From: an uncultured Lachnospiraceae bacterium
GTDB lineage: Bacteria; Bacillota; Clostridia; Lachnospirales; Lachnospiraceae
NCBI GenBank assembly: GCA_910585965.1
Contig: CAJUHH010000019.1
Span: 1 to 60,800, forward strand
Length of the DNA: 60,800 bases
Direction: 5' to 3'
In this document: positions 7,966-17,704 of the stretch, in pieces
How the letters are laid out: every line of letters starts with the position of its first letter
How positions within the stretch are numbered: the first letter of the stretch is position 1
Position numbers and translations under genes: made by a program
The notes under the pieces: generated by a model
Told to the model about the DNA's origin: nothing
Seen by the model: the letters and a program-made list of their open reading frames with translations, nothing else
Database searches by the model: none

Positions 7966-8451
7966 TCATATCGTCTTCTGCACCTTTCCGACGGCTTTAA
8001 TGATAAAATCCCCTGTCTCCGGATAGAAAATAACCGTCCTTCCATAGCTGTCCCCTGTATCATGCGCCAAAATCGGTATCTTCAGCTGGGCAAGCTTTTT
8101 CCTTGTAGCCTCTACATTCCGCTCCCCAACGCGAACCATTTCCGACTTATTCTGGAAGGAAAACATTTGCGCCCCTCCTGCAATTTTTGCTACCATACGG
8201 CTCTGCTTCGCTCCCCTTGCCACCATCTGCCTTACCAGTTCTGCAATGCCCGTATCTGCAAATTTAGGGATATTACTGTTATTTCTTATTTGTGTGCTAT
8301 CCGGCAGCATAATATGTGCCAATCCCCCGATCTTTGTAACCGGATCCCTGATCGCTATTCCCACACAGGAGCCAAGCCCTAACGTAGTAACGGCATCCGG
8401 ACTGACACATACTTTCAAATCCGCCATTCCGACTTTAATTATCTCACCCAT
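7966..8451 (-). CDS. cheD: Chemoreceptor glutamine deamidase CheD
   Basis: CheD deamidates glutamines on chemoreceptors and, in Bacillus, stimulates the CheC phosphatase. The 161-residue protein shows the catalytic cysteine in GLGSCVGIAIRD (C29), the histidine in GGLAHIMLP (H46) and threonine T23. The KIAGGAQMF block is also conserved. It lies directly after cheC, the usual partner, and its last bases overlap a possible start of the small membrane gene. Confidence 0.96.
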   Translation of the reverse strand: MGEIIKVGMADLKVCVSPDAVTTLGLGSCVGIAIRDPVTKIGGLAHIMLPDSTQIRNNSNIPKFADTGIAELVRQMVARGAKQSRMVAKIAGGAQMFSFQNKSEMVRVGERNVEATRKKLAQLKIPILAHDTGDSYGRTVIFYPETGDFIIKAVGKVQKTI

Positions 8452-8487
8452 AGCCTTCCCGAGTCTCCCATTTTTCTTATGAAATCG

Positions 8488-9108
8488 CTAATTGATTGAA
8501 ATGCCCAGAGATGACAGAATCTTTCCATAAGACTCCAGATCCGGAATAAGGATAAAATAGCCATCCAGCTGAACTTCATCAAAAAACTGAGTCTGTATTA
8601 AAAGGATATGATCGCCTAAAATCCCAAACTCAATGGCAGGAACGCTGAGTATTGCCCCCGCCATATCAATTGCCAGCGAAGGGATTGTCGGGAGAATCTT
8701 CAGATTCGTCATCATGGACAACGAATTCAGGTAAGAACCTGTTATGATATTCCCCACTTCCTGAAGAGCAGATATTTCCATCTCTGAAAACTCCTCTCCT
8801 TCGCCGGCCATTCCCATCAACTTCCCCACTAAATGCCTGGCTGACTCTTTTTCCAAAAGAAACATGATGCTTCCCGTAATATCTCCGTCTACTCCGAGAT
8901 AAATACCTGCCATAATCTGTTCTTCCCCGCCCATCAGGGTGGCCACGTCGCCAAACTCCAACAGTTTTACCTGTGGTACGGACATATCGACTTTGCATTG
9001 AAGCATCTGCGCCAAAGCGGTCGTCGCATTTCCGGCCCCTATGTTGCCCAGCTCCCTTAATATATCATAATATTCCTGAGACACTGTCTCCAAATTTAAA
9101 TCAGCCAC
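8488..9108 (-). CDS. cheC: CheY-P phosphatase CheC
   Basis: CheC dephosphorylates CheY-P and partners with CheD in receptor adaptation. The start chosen is GTG at 9108, 6 bases after AGGAGG, giving 206 residues. An upstream ATG at 9144 would lie inside cheW. Both phosphatase signatures are intact: ELGNIGAGN (E19, N22) and EVGNIITG (E117, N120). This suggests two active sites, as in Bacillus CheC. Together with FliY there are two CheY-P phosphatases in this unit. Confidence 0.94.
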   Translation of the reverse strand: MADLNLETVSQEYYDILRELGNIGAGNATTALAQMLQCKVDMSVPQVKLLEFGDVATLMGGEEQIMAGIYLGVDGDITGSIMFLLEKESARHLVGKLMGMAGEGEEFSEMEISALQEVGNIITGSYLNSLSMMTNLKILPTIPSLAIDMAGAILSVPAIEFGILGDHILLIQTQFFDEVQLDGYFILIPDLESYGKILSSLGISIN

Positions 9109-9118
9109 TGCCAACCTC

Positions 9119-9586
9119 CTATATGCTATCCTTATCCAGAACAACCGCGTTCAAGTCCAGAAGGGAAATCAATCCGCCGTCCTCGTATTTCCCGATTCCA
9201 AAAATAAAGTAGTCCTTTTCTTCCTTGCTGTCATATGCTATTTTGTCGATCTGCTGGTTCTCCAGCGTCACCACTTCTTTTACTTCATCCACAATAATTC
9301 CCATCGTCCCATGCTGTTCCAGTTTCAGGATAATAATTCTTGTACTCTTCGTATATTCGTCTGCCGGAAGATCCATCTTAATGCGCGCGCTCATCACCGG
9401 AATAACCTCCCCGCGCAGATTAATAACCCCTTTCAGATATTCCTGTACCTTCGGCACTCTTGTAATATGCTGCATCCGCACAATATTATCCACGTATTTA
9501 ATATCTATCCCATACTGCTCATCGCCCAGCCTGACTACAATAAACTGAGTTGTTTCGTTATCCAAAACTACTTTTACTTCTTCCAT
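9119..9586 (-). CDS. cheW: Chemotaxis coupling protein CheW
   Basis: CheW links receptors to CheA. The 155-residue protein has the CheW beta-barrel blocks QFIVVRLGDEQYGIDI, ITRVPKVQEYLKGVINLRG and the closing GLISLLDLN. There is no response regulator domain, so it is CheW rather than CheV. It follows cheA by 25 bases, with its own Shine-Dalgarno site, and precedes cheC by 10 bases. Confidence 0.96.
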   Translation of the reverse strand: MEEVKVVLDNETTQFIVVRLGDEQYGIDIKYVDNIVRMQHITRVPKVQEYLKGVINLRGEVIPVMSARIKMDLPADEYTKSTRIIILKLEQHGTMGIIVDEVKEVVTLENQQIDKIAYDSKEEKDYFIFGIGKYEDGGLISLLDLNAVVLDKDSI

Positions 9587-9611
9587 TCCGCTGCCCTCCT
9601 ACAATATGCAC

Positions 9612-11693
9612 TTAAAATAACGCATTAGTATCCAGAATCAATGCCACTTCGCCATCACCCAAAATAGTAGCGCCGCTGATCATCTTGCACTTAGTAATGT
9701 ATTTACCCAGCGACTTGATAACGATTTCCTGCTGGCCCATCAGTTCATCGACCACGATTCCGGACAGCCTGTCGCCCTTTTTCACGATAACGACCGTCAT
9801 ATTGTCTTCCGAATTTTTCTTGCTGGCAATATCAAGGACTTCGCTCAACCGGATAAGCGGAATCACAATTCCTCTTAAGTGGATTACTTCTTTATTCTGC
9901 ACCGTCTTTATATCCGAAGGAATAATATCCTCGATCGTCTGGATAGACCCAAGGGAAATCGCGTACTTTTCACCGCCCACATCCACCATAAGAGCCTGGA
10001 TGATCGCAAGGGTCAGCGGAAGGCGGATCGTCCAGGTACTTCCCACGTCAATCTTGCTCTTTACCTCTACCTCGCCGCTCAAGGATTCAATCTTGGACTT
10101 TACAACATCCAGTCCAACTCCTCTTCCGGATACGTCTGACACTACCTCTGAAGTAGAAAATCCAGCGTTGAACAACAGATTGATAATTTCCTGGTCGGAC
10201 ATATTCTCGCCCTGATCCGGCGTAATCACGCCTTTCATGATCGCTTTTTCCTTCACGGCAGCCGTATTGATCCCGGCGCCGTCGTCCCTGACCTCTATTA
10301 CAACATTATTCCCGTCCTGATAAGCATCCAGGAAAATGGAACCTACCTCCGGTTTTCCCTTGGACTTGCGGACCGCTCCCGATTCCAGCCCGTGGTCGGC
10401 CGCATTCCTTAACAAATGCATCAGCGGATCGCCGATTTCGTCCACTACCGTACGATCCAGTTCCGTTTCTTCCCCGGACATATACAGCTCCATTTTTTTA
10501 TCCAATTTCTTAGATAAGTCTCTGATCATGCGGGGGAATTTATTTACCACGCTTTCGATCGGCACCATCCTGACCTTCATCACAGATTCATGCAGGTTCG
10601 TCGTCACGCTCTCCAAATATTCGATATGTTCATTCACGCTGTTGTTCCTGTCGCCTACGGAAGCAGACACCAGGGAATTTTTCGCAATGATCAATTCACT
10701 CACCAGGTTCATCAGCACATCCAGCTTTTCAATGTCCACCCTGACGGTTCTGTTTACTACCGGCTTAGACACAGGGGCTTTCTTTTCCACCGCTTTCGAA
10801 ACCGGTGTCGGCTGGTTCGCTTTCTCCGCTGCCGGGGCATTCTCCCCTTCTTCAGGCACAGCAGCTGGAACCGCGTTCTGGCTGGCTTCTATCGCCGTAA
10901 CGGAGCCGATCTGTTCATTTTCTATCAATGCGCCCTGTGTGCCTTCTATTTCTGAAACTCCCTTTATCGCATCCAGGACTTTCTCCAAGGAACTGTCCGA
11001 CACGAAAATAAGGCTGAAATCCAGTTCAAATCTTTCATCTTCAATATCCTGGACAGAAGGATTGGAAATTAGCACTTCCCCCAGTTCTTCCAATGCCTTG
11101 AATACAAGAAAAGCTCTTGCCGCCTTCAAAATGCAAGACTCCTGTACCTTCACCGTAATTCCATAAACTTTCTTGCCCTGGTCCACAGCTTCGGACAGCA
11201 CTCGTTTCTGTGTATCGTCAAACTTAATATCTTTCCATTTGGAGCCGCTCCCTTCTGCAGCTTCCGCTTTTGCCTGCGGCTTCTTTTCCTTCTGCGGCTC
11301 GCCGCCTTCTTTGGAATCCAGCACGTCGTTTAACATCTTGATCAGAGGTTCGTTTTCATTCGTCCCCTCATCGCTGGTTTCCTGGATATTATTCAGATAT
11401 TCTTCCAAGGCGTCCAGGCATTGGAAAAGAATATCGATCATATTTCCCTTCACCTTGATCGTTCCGTTGCGGACTTCCGAAAATACATTCTCCATATCAT
11501 GGGTCAGATTCTGCATCCTCTTATATCCCATCGTCCCGGCCATTCCTTTCAGGGAATGCGCCGCCCTGAATATTTCATTAATCGTGTCCGTATTCTCCGG
11601 GTCCTGTTCCAGATTCAGGATCTCCGTATTTAAACTCTGCAAATGTTCTTTTGTTTCATCAAGGAAAATTTCCAAATATTGGCTTACATCCAT
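9612..11693 (-). CDS. cheA: Chemotaxis histidine kinase CheA
   Basis: CheA (693 residues) phosphorylates CheY and CheB in response to receptor state. Domains in order: P1 with phospho-accepting H46 in IFRAAHSLKGMAG; a linker; a CheY/CheB-binding P2-like region (about 165-260); an Ala/Pro linker; P3 dimerisation (VDIEKLDVLMNLVSELI). P4 kinase has the N box HLLRNAADHG, G1 VRDDGAGI and G2 GRGVGLDVV. P5, the CheW-like regulatory domain, ends the protein. One base separates it from cheB upstream. Confidence 0.98.
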   Translation of the reverse strand: MDVSQYLEIFLDETKEHLQSLNTEILNLEQDPENTDTINEIFRAAHSLKGMAGTMGYKRMQNLTHDMENVFSEVRNGTIKVKGNMIDILFQCLDALEEYLNNIQETSDEGTNENEPLIKMLNDVLDSKEGGEPQKEKKPQAKAEAAEGSGSKWKDIKFDDTQKRVLSEAVDQGKKVYGITVKVQESCILKAARAFLVFKALEELGEVLISNPSVQDIEDERFELDFSLIFVSDSSLEKVLDAIKGVSEIEGTQGALIENEQIGSVTAIEASQNAVPAAVPEEGENAPAAEKANQPTPVSKAVEKKAPVSKPVVNRTVRVDIEKLDVLMNLVSELIIAKNSLVSASVGDRNNSVNEHIEYLESVTTNLHESVMKVRMVPIESVVNKFPRMIRDLSKKLDKKMELYMSGEETELDRTVVDEIGDPLMHLLRNAADHGLESGAVRKSKGKPEVGSIFLDAYQDGNNVVIEVRDDGAGINTAAVKEKAIMKGVITPDQGENMSDQEIINLLFNAGFSTSEVVSDVSGRGVGLDVVKSKIESLSGEVEVKSKIDVGSTWTIRLPLTLAIIQALMVDVGGEKYAISLGSIQTIEDIIPSDIKTVQNKEVIHLRGIVIPLIRLSEVLDIASKKNSEDNMTVVIVKKGDRLSGIVVDELMGQQEIVIKSLGKYITKCKMISGATILGDGEVALILDTNALF

Positions 11694-11694
11694 T

Positions 11695-12765
11695 TTACAT
11701 TACCCCCACGTTCATTATGATCTCCTGCGCAATCTGCTCAAGGGGAACCACCTGATTTGCCAGTCCGGAAACTACAATGCTTTTTGGCATTCCATACACT
11801 GCACAGCTGTCTTCGTCCTGAGCAATAACATGTATCCTTTTTTTATTTTTCAGATAAGCGATTCCTTTTGTTCCGTCCGCCCCCATTCCTGTCATCACGG
11901 TACATACGACTTCATCGAACTTGCTTTCCGCCAAAGATTCATACATATAATTAGCGCAAGGTTTTACCCCCTCCCTCGCCGGCTCATCCGAATAATAAAC
12001 CACATGCCTCCCTCCGCTGTAACGTATTTTCAAATGCATGCCCCCTTTGGCGATGTAAACCTTTCCCGGAAGAAGAACATCCCCCTCCGCAGCCTCCTTT
12101 ACCTCTGCCTCGCTTAAGGAATTCAACCGTTCCGCCAAAGATGCCGTAAACCCGGCTGGCATATGCTGTACGATCACTACCGGGGCATTTAACTTGGATG
12201 GTATCCTTGGAACCACGGACTGCAATGCTTTCGGCCCTCCCGTAGAGCTTGCAATGGCGACCACCTTATTCCCTTTTACCTTCCCTGCATGCCGACTCAC
12301 CAAATCCACCATTTTTTTCGATGCCCTGGCATCTTCCATCGAAAATGCTTTTGTAAAAGAAGGGGTCCTGCTCTCCGTTACTGCTGCCAGAATCTGCAGC
12401 AAGCGGGTTCGGAACAGATCCCTCCGGCATTCCAGAGCGCTTGTCGGCTTATGCACAAAGTCGAGCGCTCCTAATTCCAGTGCATCCAGAGTTGTCTTCG
12501 CGCCCTCTTTCGTATCGGTACTCGCCATAACGACCCTTGCCGCGATTTTATTTTTCTGCAACTCCTTTAACAGCTCCAGCCCGCTCATTTTTGGCATATT
12601 GACATCCAGCACAACGACATCGTAAGTATTCTTTTTTAACAGTTCGAGAGCTTCTAAGCCATTCGTAGCGTTTGCCACTACCTGGAATCTCTTATCCTGT
12701 TCTATTATATCACACAGTACCCTCCTCATGAGTGCAGAATCATCAACGACTAAAACTTTTTTCAT
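11695..12765 (-). CDS. cheB: Chemoreceptor methylesterase CheB
   Basis: CheB removes methyl groups from, or deamidates, receptor glutamates. The 356-residue protein has an N-terminal receiver domain (VVDDSALMRRV, phospho-accepting D54 in VLDVNMPKM). The C-terminal esterase domain has a probable Ser174 in IASSTGGPKA, His201 in VQHMPAGF and Asp297 in MTGMGADG. All catalytic residues are present. The matching methyltransferase cheR is not in the window and should be elsewhere. Confidence 0.97.
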   Translation of the reverse strand: MKKVLVVDDSALMRRVLCDIIEQDKRFQVVANATNGLEALELLKKNTYDVVVLDVNMPKMSGLELLKELQKNKIAARVVMASTDTKEGAKTTLDALELGALDFVHKPTSALECRRDLFRTRLLQILAAVTESRTPSFTKAFSMEDARASKKMVDLVSRHAGKVKGNKVVAIASSTGGPKALQSVVPRIPSKLNAPVVIVQHMPAGFTASLAERLNSLSEAEVKEAAEGDVLLPGKVYIAKGGMHLKIRYSGGRHVVYYSDEPAREGVKPCANYMYESLAESKFDEVVCTVMTGMGADGTKGIAYLKNKKRIHVIAQDEDSCAVYGMPKSIVVSGLANQVVPLEQIAQEIIMNVGVM

Positions 12766-12819
12766 ACCTATTCCTCCACGCTGCCCTATCGGCTTATTTT
12801 TTTAGAAAGAACATATCAT

Positions 12820-13557
12820 TTACTCTATGCTTTTTTTGCGGTTCTTCCGTTCCGTCTCAAAAATAAATTTTATAATCTCTTCCTTGGCCGTATCGTCAAT
12901 ATCTATAAACTGTACTCTATGTTCAAACACGCCTCGGCGCGTCTGCGATTCCTGGACGCTGAGAACTTTTCCCAAGATCTCATACTCCTTCATCCCCTTT
13001 TCCGTTTCAAGCTGGTACTTGCATAAGATAACGCTTTCTTCCTCGTATCTATAGCTGGACATAAAACGCAGCCCGCCGGCGCTGATATCAATGATCACGC
13101 TTTGATTCAGCGGTTCTCCCCCCGCATCCTCCATCATGCCATCCCTCTCCAGCAATTCCATCTCTTCTTCGCCCAATGCCCTGGAATCCATTTTTAATGC
13201 ACAGCTGAAACGGTAAAATTCCCGCCTCTGATCCTTGCTCAAATTGCTGGTAAGCTCCATAGTCAGTACGAACACATTATTCTTCTTTCCTCTGTCCGCC
13301 ACCTTCGCCCTGCATTGATATACGCCGTTAGGAGTATAAAAATACAAATCATATTCCGCTCCTACCGGCAAAAGAATGATTTTCGTTTTCTCCATAGGCA
13401 TCGTAATCTCGACCTTGTCTTCTGACAAAATATCGCTTACCTGGCTGTGGTAGATAATTATTTCCTCTTCTCCCCCGTCAATTTTTTTTCTTTTCTTTTT
13501 TCTTAACTCTACTTTATTGCCCGACACTACATACTTTGTTAGTAATTTACCTGCCAT
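12820..13557 (-). CDS. YcgR-type PilZ domain protein, c-di-GMP receptor
   Basis: The 245-residue protein matches the YcgR/YpfA layout. The N-terminal YcgR-N-like part is about residues 1-115. The C-terminal PilZ domain has the c-di-GMP motifs in QRREFYRFSC and DISAGGLRF. In Bacillus and Escherichia such proteins slow the motor by contacting MotA or FliG when c-di-GMP is high. Its place between flhG and cheB, in the same transcript as motAB, supports a motor brake role here. Binding residues look intact. Confidence 0.87.
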   Translation of the reverse strand: MAGKLLTKYVVSGNKVELRKKKRKKIDGGEEEIIIYHSQVSDILSEDKVEITMPMEKTKIILLPVGAEYDLYFYTPNGVYQCRAKVADRGKKNNVFVLTMELTSNLSKDQRREFYRFSCALKMDSRALGEEEMELLERDGMMEDAGGEPLNQSVIIDISAGGLRFMSSYRYEEESVILCKYQLETEKGMKEYEILGKVLSVQESQTRRGVFEHRVQFIDIDDTAKEEIIKFIFETERKNRKKSIE

Positions 13558-13564
13558 ATCCCAC

Positions 13565-14449
13565 CTACTCTGCTTTTTTTACGCTGAAAATCTGGGAAAA
13601 GAATGATGCCATCCCTCTCCGTTTTACTTTTTCCGTTACTTCCTTATTCGCCAGACGCATCGCGATCTGCTTATACGCCATCGCCGACTTTGTATAAGGA
13701 TCCTCCATCGATACTGGTTTCTGCTGCATCACTGCCCTTACAAGATGCGCGTCCTCCGGCACTTCACCCAGATATTCCATAGGAGTTTTCAAAAATTTTT
13801 CCACTACTACGTTTAATTTTTTATACAGTTCTCCCCCATCGCCGCTTTTCTGCACCTTATTTGCGATCATTTTAATCTTTGTCTCTTCCCTCGCATATTT
13901 GGGATGCATGCTGAGCGCTTTCAAAAGGGAATAGGAATCCGTAATGGACGTAGGTTCCGGTGTCGTCACCAGAAGTATCTCCCCGCTGGCCACAAGAAAT
14001 TCCATAACCGCATCGGATATTCCCGCCCCGGTGTCTATGATCACTACATCTGCCAACGAATCCAGCTCTGCCAGGCTCTGCACGATACAATGTATATTAT
14101 CCTGCGTCAGGTTGGACAAACCGGCAATGCCGGATCCGCCGGAAATAAATCCGACTCCCATCGGCCCTTTTGTAATGATTTCCTTAATTCCCTTTCCTTC
14201 GTAAATTAAATCGGATAAATTATATTTTGGCACTGCGCCGAACATGATTTCTATATTAGCAAGCCCGAAATCCGCATCCAGAATAATCACTTTCTGCCCC
14301 ATCTTACGAAATTGTATCGCAAGATTGATGGAGGTATTCGATTTGCCGACGCCGCCTTTTCCGCTTGTCACGGTCAGGACGCGGGCCTCAGGCTTTTGCG
14401 CCCGGGAATTGGCTTTTATAATATTCCTTAACTGTTCCGCCTGATCCAT
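13565..14449 (-). CDS. flhG: MinD-like ATPase FlhG (YlxH)
   Basis: FlhG controls flagellar number and placement with FlhF. The protein (294 residues from the ATG at 14449, after AGGAGG) carries the deviant Walker A VTSGKGGVGKSNTSINLA, the switch DADFGLANIEIMF and the DTGAGI motif. The N-terminal DQAEQLRNII resembles the FlhF-activating DQAxxLR motif. A TTG further upstream overlaps flhF and would add 11 residues, but it has no ribosome site. It ends 8 bases before the PilZ gene. Confidence 0.95.
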   Translation of the reverse strand: MDQAEQLRNIIKANSRAQKPEARVLTVTSGKGGVGKSNTSINLAIQFRKMGQKVIILDADFGLANIEIMFGAVPKYNLSDLIYEGKGIKEIITKGPMGVGFISGGSGIAGLSNLTQDNIHCIVQSLAELDSLADVVIIDTGAGISDAVMEFLVASGEILLVTTPEPTSITDSYSLLKALSMHPKYAREETKIKMIANKVQKSGDGGELYKKLNVVVEKFLKTPMEYLGEVPEDAHLVRAVMQQKPVSMEDPYTKSAMAYKQIAMRLANKEVTEKVKRRGMASFFSQIFSVKKAE

Positions 14450-14465
14450 GCTCTGTAATTTCCTC

Positions 14466-15638
14466 CTAAACTTTCTCTCCAAGTAACTGCCTTACCGCGT
14501 CTTGCGGGTTAAATTCCCTGAAATCATCCGGTACATTCTGTCCGCAGGTGATATAGGATATCATTTTATCCGTATAAAGCTTCACGTTCATAAGGTTGCC
14601 CAACGCGCCCGTCTCATCCAGTTTCGTAAATATCAGCTTATAATTAGTAATCTCCGAATATGTCTCTACAATTTTCAGCAGATCTTTATATTTTGTCGTT
14701 GCACTTAATACAAGATATACCTCTGTTTCTGCTTCCCCGTCCACCGCATGGACGATCTGCTCCATATTCTGTTTCTGCTCTTCATTTTGATAAGAATGCC
14801 CGGAAGTATCCACAAAAATATAATCAAAACCGGCAAACATCCTCAAGCATTGCACGATCTCTTCCGGCGAATACACCACCCGGAAAGGTACTTCTAAAAT
14901 ACTGGCATAAATCCGCAGCTGTTCTGCCGCCGCAATACGATACGTATCCGATGTTATCATCGCCACTTTCTTTTTTTCATCTACAATATAATGGGAAGCC
15001 AGTTTTGCGATCGTCGTCGTTTTCCCCACGCCGGTAGGCCCGATAAAAAATACTACCTTCGTTCCGTTTTCTGCAGGGGTGATTCCCTCCGACTTGCCGA
15101 ATTTCAATACCATCTTCTGGTATACATTCGTCAGGGCATATTCGAAAGGCATGTTGGGCTTTGCGCTCTTTTCCATTTCATCTATGATCTGGTTGGCGTA
15201 CTTTTCATCCACCTCGTTATCCAAGAGCTTGTTATATAAAAGCTTCATCAATCTTTCGAATTCACTTGGAGGAACTTCCGATTCCTCTTCCTGCTTTTCC
15301 TCTTCCGGCTTCTGTATCTGCTGCTCCAGCAAGGCATGCAAATTGTCAAGTTTCTCTTCTAGCACGGCGCTACTCTCCCTCTTCTCTCCCTGTTCGCCAG
15401 GCAGAGGCCGTCTTGCCTGAATCGTTTCTCTGTTTTCCTCTTTTTTTACCGGTGTATATTTTTTGCCTTCCTCCTCAAGGGCAACGGTAACTTCTACCTG
15501 GCTGCGGCGAAAAAAACTAAAGAAGCCTTTTTTCTTCAAATCCCGTACATTCATAATCACAATACTGCCGCCCATTTCCTTTTTCGCCGCTTCTACCGCT
15601 TCATTTTCTGTTTTGCCTTGGAATTTTTTTATTATCAT
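14466..15638 (-). CDS. flhF: Flagellar SRP-like GTPase FlhF
   Basis: FlhF (390 residues) is an SRP-family GTPase that sets the site of flagellar assembly. The N-terminal basic part starts MIIKKFQGKTENEAVEAAKKE. A variable Glu/Gln-rich linker precedes the NG domain. GTPase motifs are GPTGVGKTTTIAKLA, SDTYRIAAAEQLRIYA, VDTSGHS and TKLDETGALG. It overlaps the flhA stop by four bases (ATGA) and is followed by flhG, the usual order. Confidence 0.96.
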   Translation of the reverse strand: MIIKKFQGKTENEAVEAAKKEMGGSIVIMNVRDLKKKGFFSFFRRSQVEVTVALEEEGKKYTPVKKEENRETIQARRPLPGEQGEKRESSAVLEEKLDNLHALLEQQIQKPEEEKQEEESEVPPSEFERLMKLLYNKLLDNEVDEKYANQIIDEMEKSAKPNMPFEYALTNVYQKMVLKFGKSEGITPAENGTKVVFFIGPTGVGKTTTIAKLASHYIVDEKKKVAMITSDTYRIAAAEQLRIYASILEVPFRVVYSPEEIVQCLRMFAGFDYIFVDTSGHSYQNEEQKQNMEQIVHAVDGEAETEVYLVLSATTKYKDLLKIVETYSEITNYKLIFTKLDETGALGNLMNVKLYTDKMISYITCGQNVPDDFREFNPQDAVRQLLGEKV

Positions 15639-17671
15639 GCTATTGTCACCATCCCAACCGATTGTAATTCAACGTTCGAATCTATCTCATTATAGGAAAC
15701 GACGATCAGATCCCTATAATAGTCTTCCGTCAGTCGTTTAAAATACATACGCACAATCGGCGATGTAATAATAATCGGATTCTTTCCCAAATTCTCCAGC
15801 TTCTGGACTTCTTCTCCCACCGATGCGATCACCGCTTTTGTCTTCTCCGGGTCCAAAGTCAGATAAGCTCCCTGCTCCGTCTGTTTTACGCTGTTCATAA
15901 TCTCCTGTTCCATCTGCGGATCCAGCGTCACCACGCTCGTAGTTTCATTCGCCGGAAAATATTTGCCCGAAATAGCTCTTTTTAAACTCTGCCGCACATA
16001 CTCTGTCAGGATATCCGTATCCCTCGTAGTCGGGGCATAATCCGCCAGCGTTTCAAAAATCGAAAGCAAATCCCTGATGGAAATGCCTTCCTTCAGAAGA
16101 TTCTGCAATACCTTCTGTATCTCTCCAATTCCAAGCAGTTTCGGCACCAATTCTTCCACAAGAACAGGATTGGTCTCTTTGACGTTCTCGATAAGGCTCT
16201 GCACATCCTGCCTGGTAAGAAGTTCCGCAATATACTGCCTGATAATCTCCGTCAAATGGGTCGCGATAATGGATGGCGGATCCACCACCGTATATCCAAG
16301 GCTTTCCGCCCGCTCCCTCTGGCCTTCCGTAATCCATATCGCCGGAAGATGGAAGGACGGTTCAAAGGTAGGAATACCTGTTATCTCCTCTTCTACATAT
16401 CCGGGGTTCATTGCCATATAGTGGTCGAACAAAATCTCCCCTTCACTTACCTGTACACCCTTTATTTTAATAATATACTGGTTCGGATTCAGCTGGATAT
16501 TATCTCTCAAACGGATAATAGGCACGACAGTACCGAGTTCCAGAGCAATCTGCCTACGTATCATAACAACACGGTCCAGAAGGTCGCCGCCCTGGTTGAC
16601 ATCTGCCAGGGGAATAATTCCATAACCGAATTCCAGCTCGATCGGATCCACCTGCAAAAGGCTGGTGACATTCTCCGGCTGGCGTATCTCGTCCGCCGCC
16701 ACTTCATCCGTATCGATCTCTGTCTCGATCCTAGATGTCTCAATCGTCCCGGCGATCACCCTGCCGCTGACAATAAAGATAAGGCCGACAGTCAAAAAGA
16801 TCAGCGTCTGCAGCGGAGTAACAATACCTAATCCGATCAGGATAGCACCGACAAAATAAAGAGCCTTTGGAACGCCAAAAAGCTGGCTTACCAACACCGT
16901 TCCAAAATCCGCATCCTTGGAGCCCTTGGTTACAAGAATACCAGTGGACAAAGAAATCAGAAGGGACGGGATCTGGCTTACCAGGCCGTCACCGATCGTC
17001 AGGATCATATATTTATCTGCTGCTGCGCCAAAATCCATTCCTTGGCGCAGGACACCCATCGCAATTCCCCCGACAATATTGACAAAGGTGATAATAAGCC
17101 CTGCCGTAGCATCCCCCTTTACGTATTTCACGGCACCATCCATGGAGCCGAAGAAGCTTGATTCTTCCTGTATCTTATCGCGGCGCTTCTTTGCTTCCTC
17201 ATCCGTGATCGCTCCCGTATTTAAGTCCGCATCGATCGCCATCTGCTTGCCCGGCATTGCATCCAAGGTAAACCTTGCCGTTACTTCCGCTACCCTTTCA
17301 GAACCTTTATTAATAACCATAAATTGGATCAATATCAAAATAATGAATACAATAACGCCGACCACGATATCGTTGCCGCCCACATAACTTCCGAAAGTGG
17401 CAACCACGTTTCCAGGATCTCCCGTCAATAAAATAAGTCGGGTGGAGGAAACGTTAAGCGCTATCCTGAAAATCGTCGTAAACAGCAAAATGGTCGGGAA
17501 AAAGGACAGATCCAACACTTCCTTTGCAAACATACAACTGAATAAAACGGTAAAAGCTACCGCTATATTACAAGCCAGAAAAATATCCAGCAGCCAATTC
17601 GGAATAGGCACGATAAACATAATAAATGCTGCCAATATATATAAAGCAACCCCTATATCCGCTTTCTTCAC
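15635..17671 (-). CDS. flhA: Flagellar type III export protein FlhA
   Basis: FlhA (678 residues) forms the nonameric ring of the export gate. The N-terminal half has about eight membrane helices, with the conserved segment FPTILLFTTIFRIALNVSSTR. The charged loop AIDADLNTGAITDEEAKKRR couples proton flow. The C-terminal cytoplasmic domain contains the chaperone-binding fold (ATHLTEIIRQY, RDLLSIFETLADYAP). It follows flhB by 33 bases and overlaps flhF. Confidence 0.98.
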   Translation of the reverse strand: MKKADIGVALYILAAFIMFIVPIPNWLLDIFLACNIAVAFTVLFSCMFAKEVLDLSFFPTILLFTTIFRIALNVSSTRLILLTGDPGNVVATFGSYVGGNDIVVGVIVFIILILIQFMVINKGSERVAEVTARFTLDAMPGKQMAIDADLNTGAITDEEAKKRRDKIQEESSFFGSMDGAVKYVKGDATAGLIITFVNIVGGIAMGVLRQGMDFGAAADKYMILTIGDGLVSQIPSLLISLSTGILVTKGSKDADFGTVLVSQLFGVPKALYFVGAILIGLGIVTPLQTLIFLTVGLIFIVSGRVIAGTIETSRIETEIDTDEVAADEIRQPENVTSLLQVDPIELEFGYGIIPLADVNQGGDLLDRVVMIRRQIALELGTVVPIIRLRDNIQLNPNQYIIKIKGVQVSEGEILFDHYMAMNPGYVEEEITGIPTFEPSFHLPAIWITEGQRERAESLGYTVVDPPSIIATHLTEIIRQYIAELLTRQDVQSLIENVKETNPVLVEELVPKLLGIGEIQKVLQNLLKEGISIRDLLSIFETLADYAPTTRDTDILTEYVRQSLKRAISGKYFPANETTSVVTLDPQMEQEIMNSVKQTEQGAYLTLDPEKTKAVIASVGEEVQKLENLGKNPIIITSPIVRMYFKRLTEDYYRDLIVVSYNEIDSNVELQSVGMVTIA

Positions 17672-17704
17672 GACTTACTTCTCCTCTCTTTTCTGTCCGT
17701 CCCC

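Noticed and set aside
12766..12819. Sigma-28 promoter before cheB
   Set aside because: A GCCGATAG string exists, but the TAAA box is only about 7 bases away instead of about 15.
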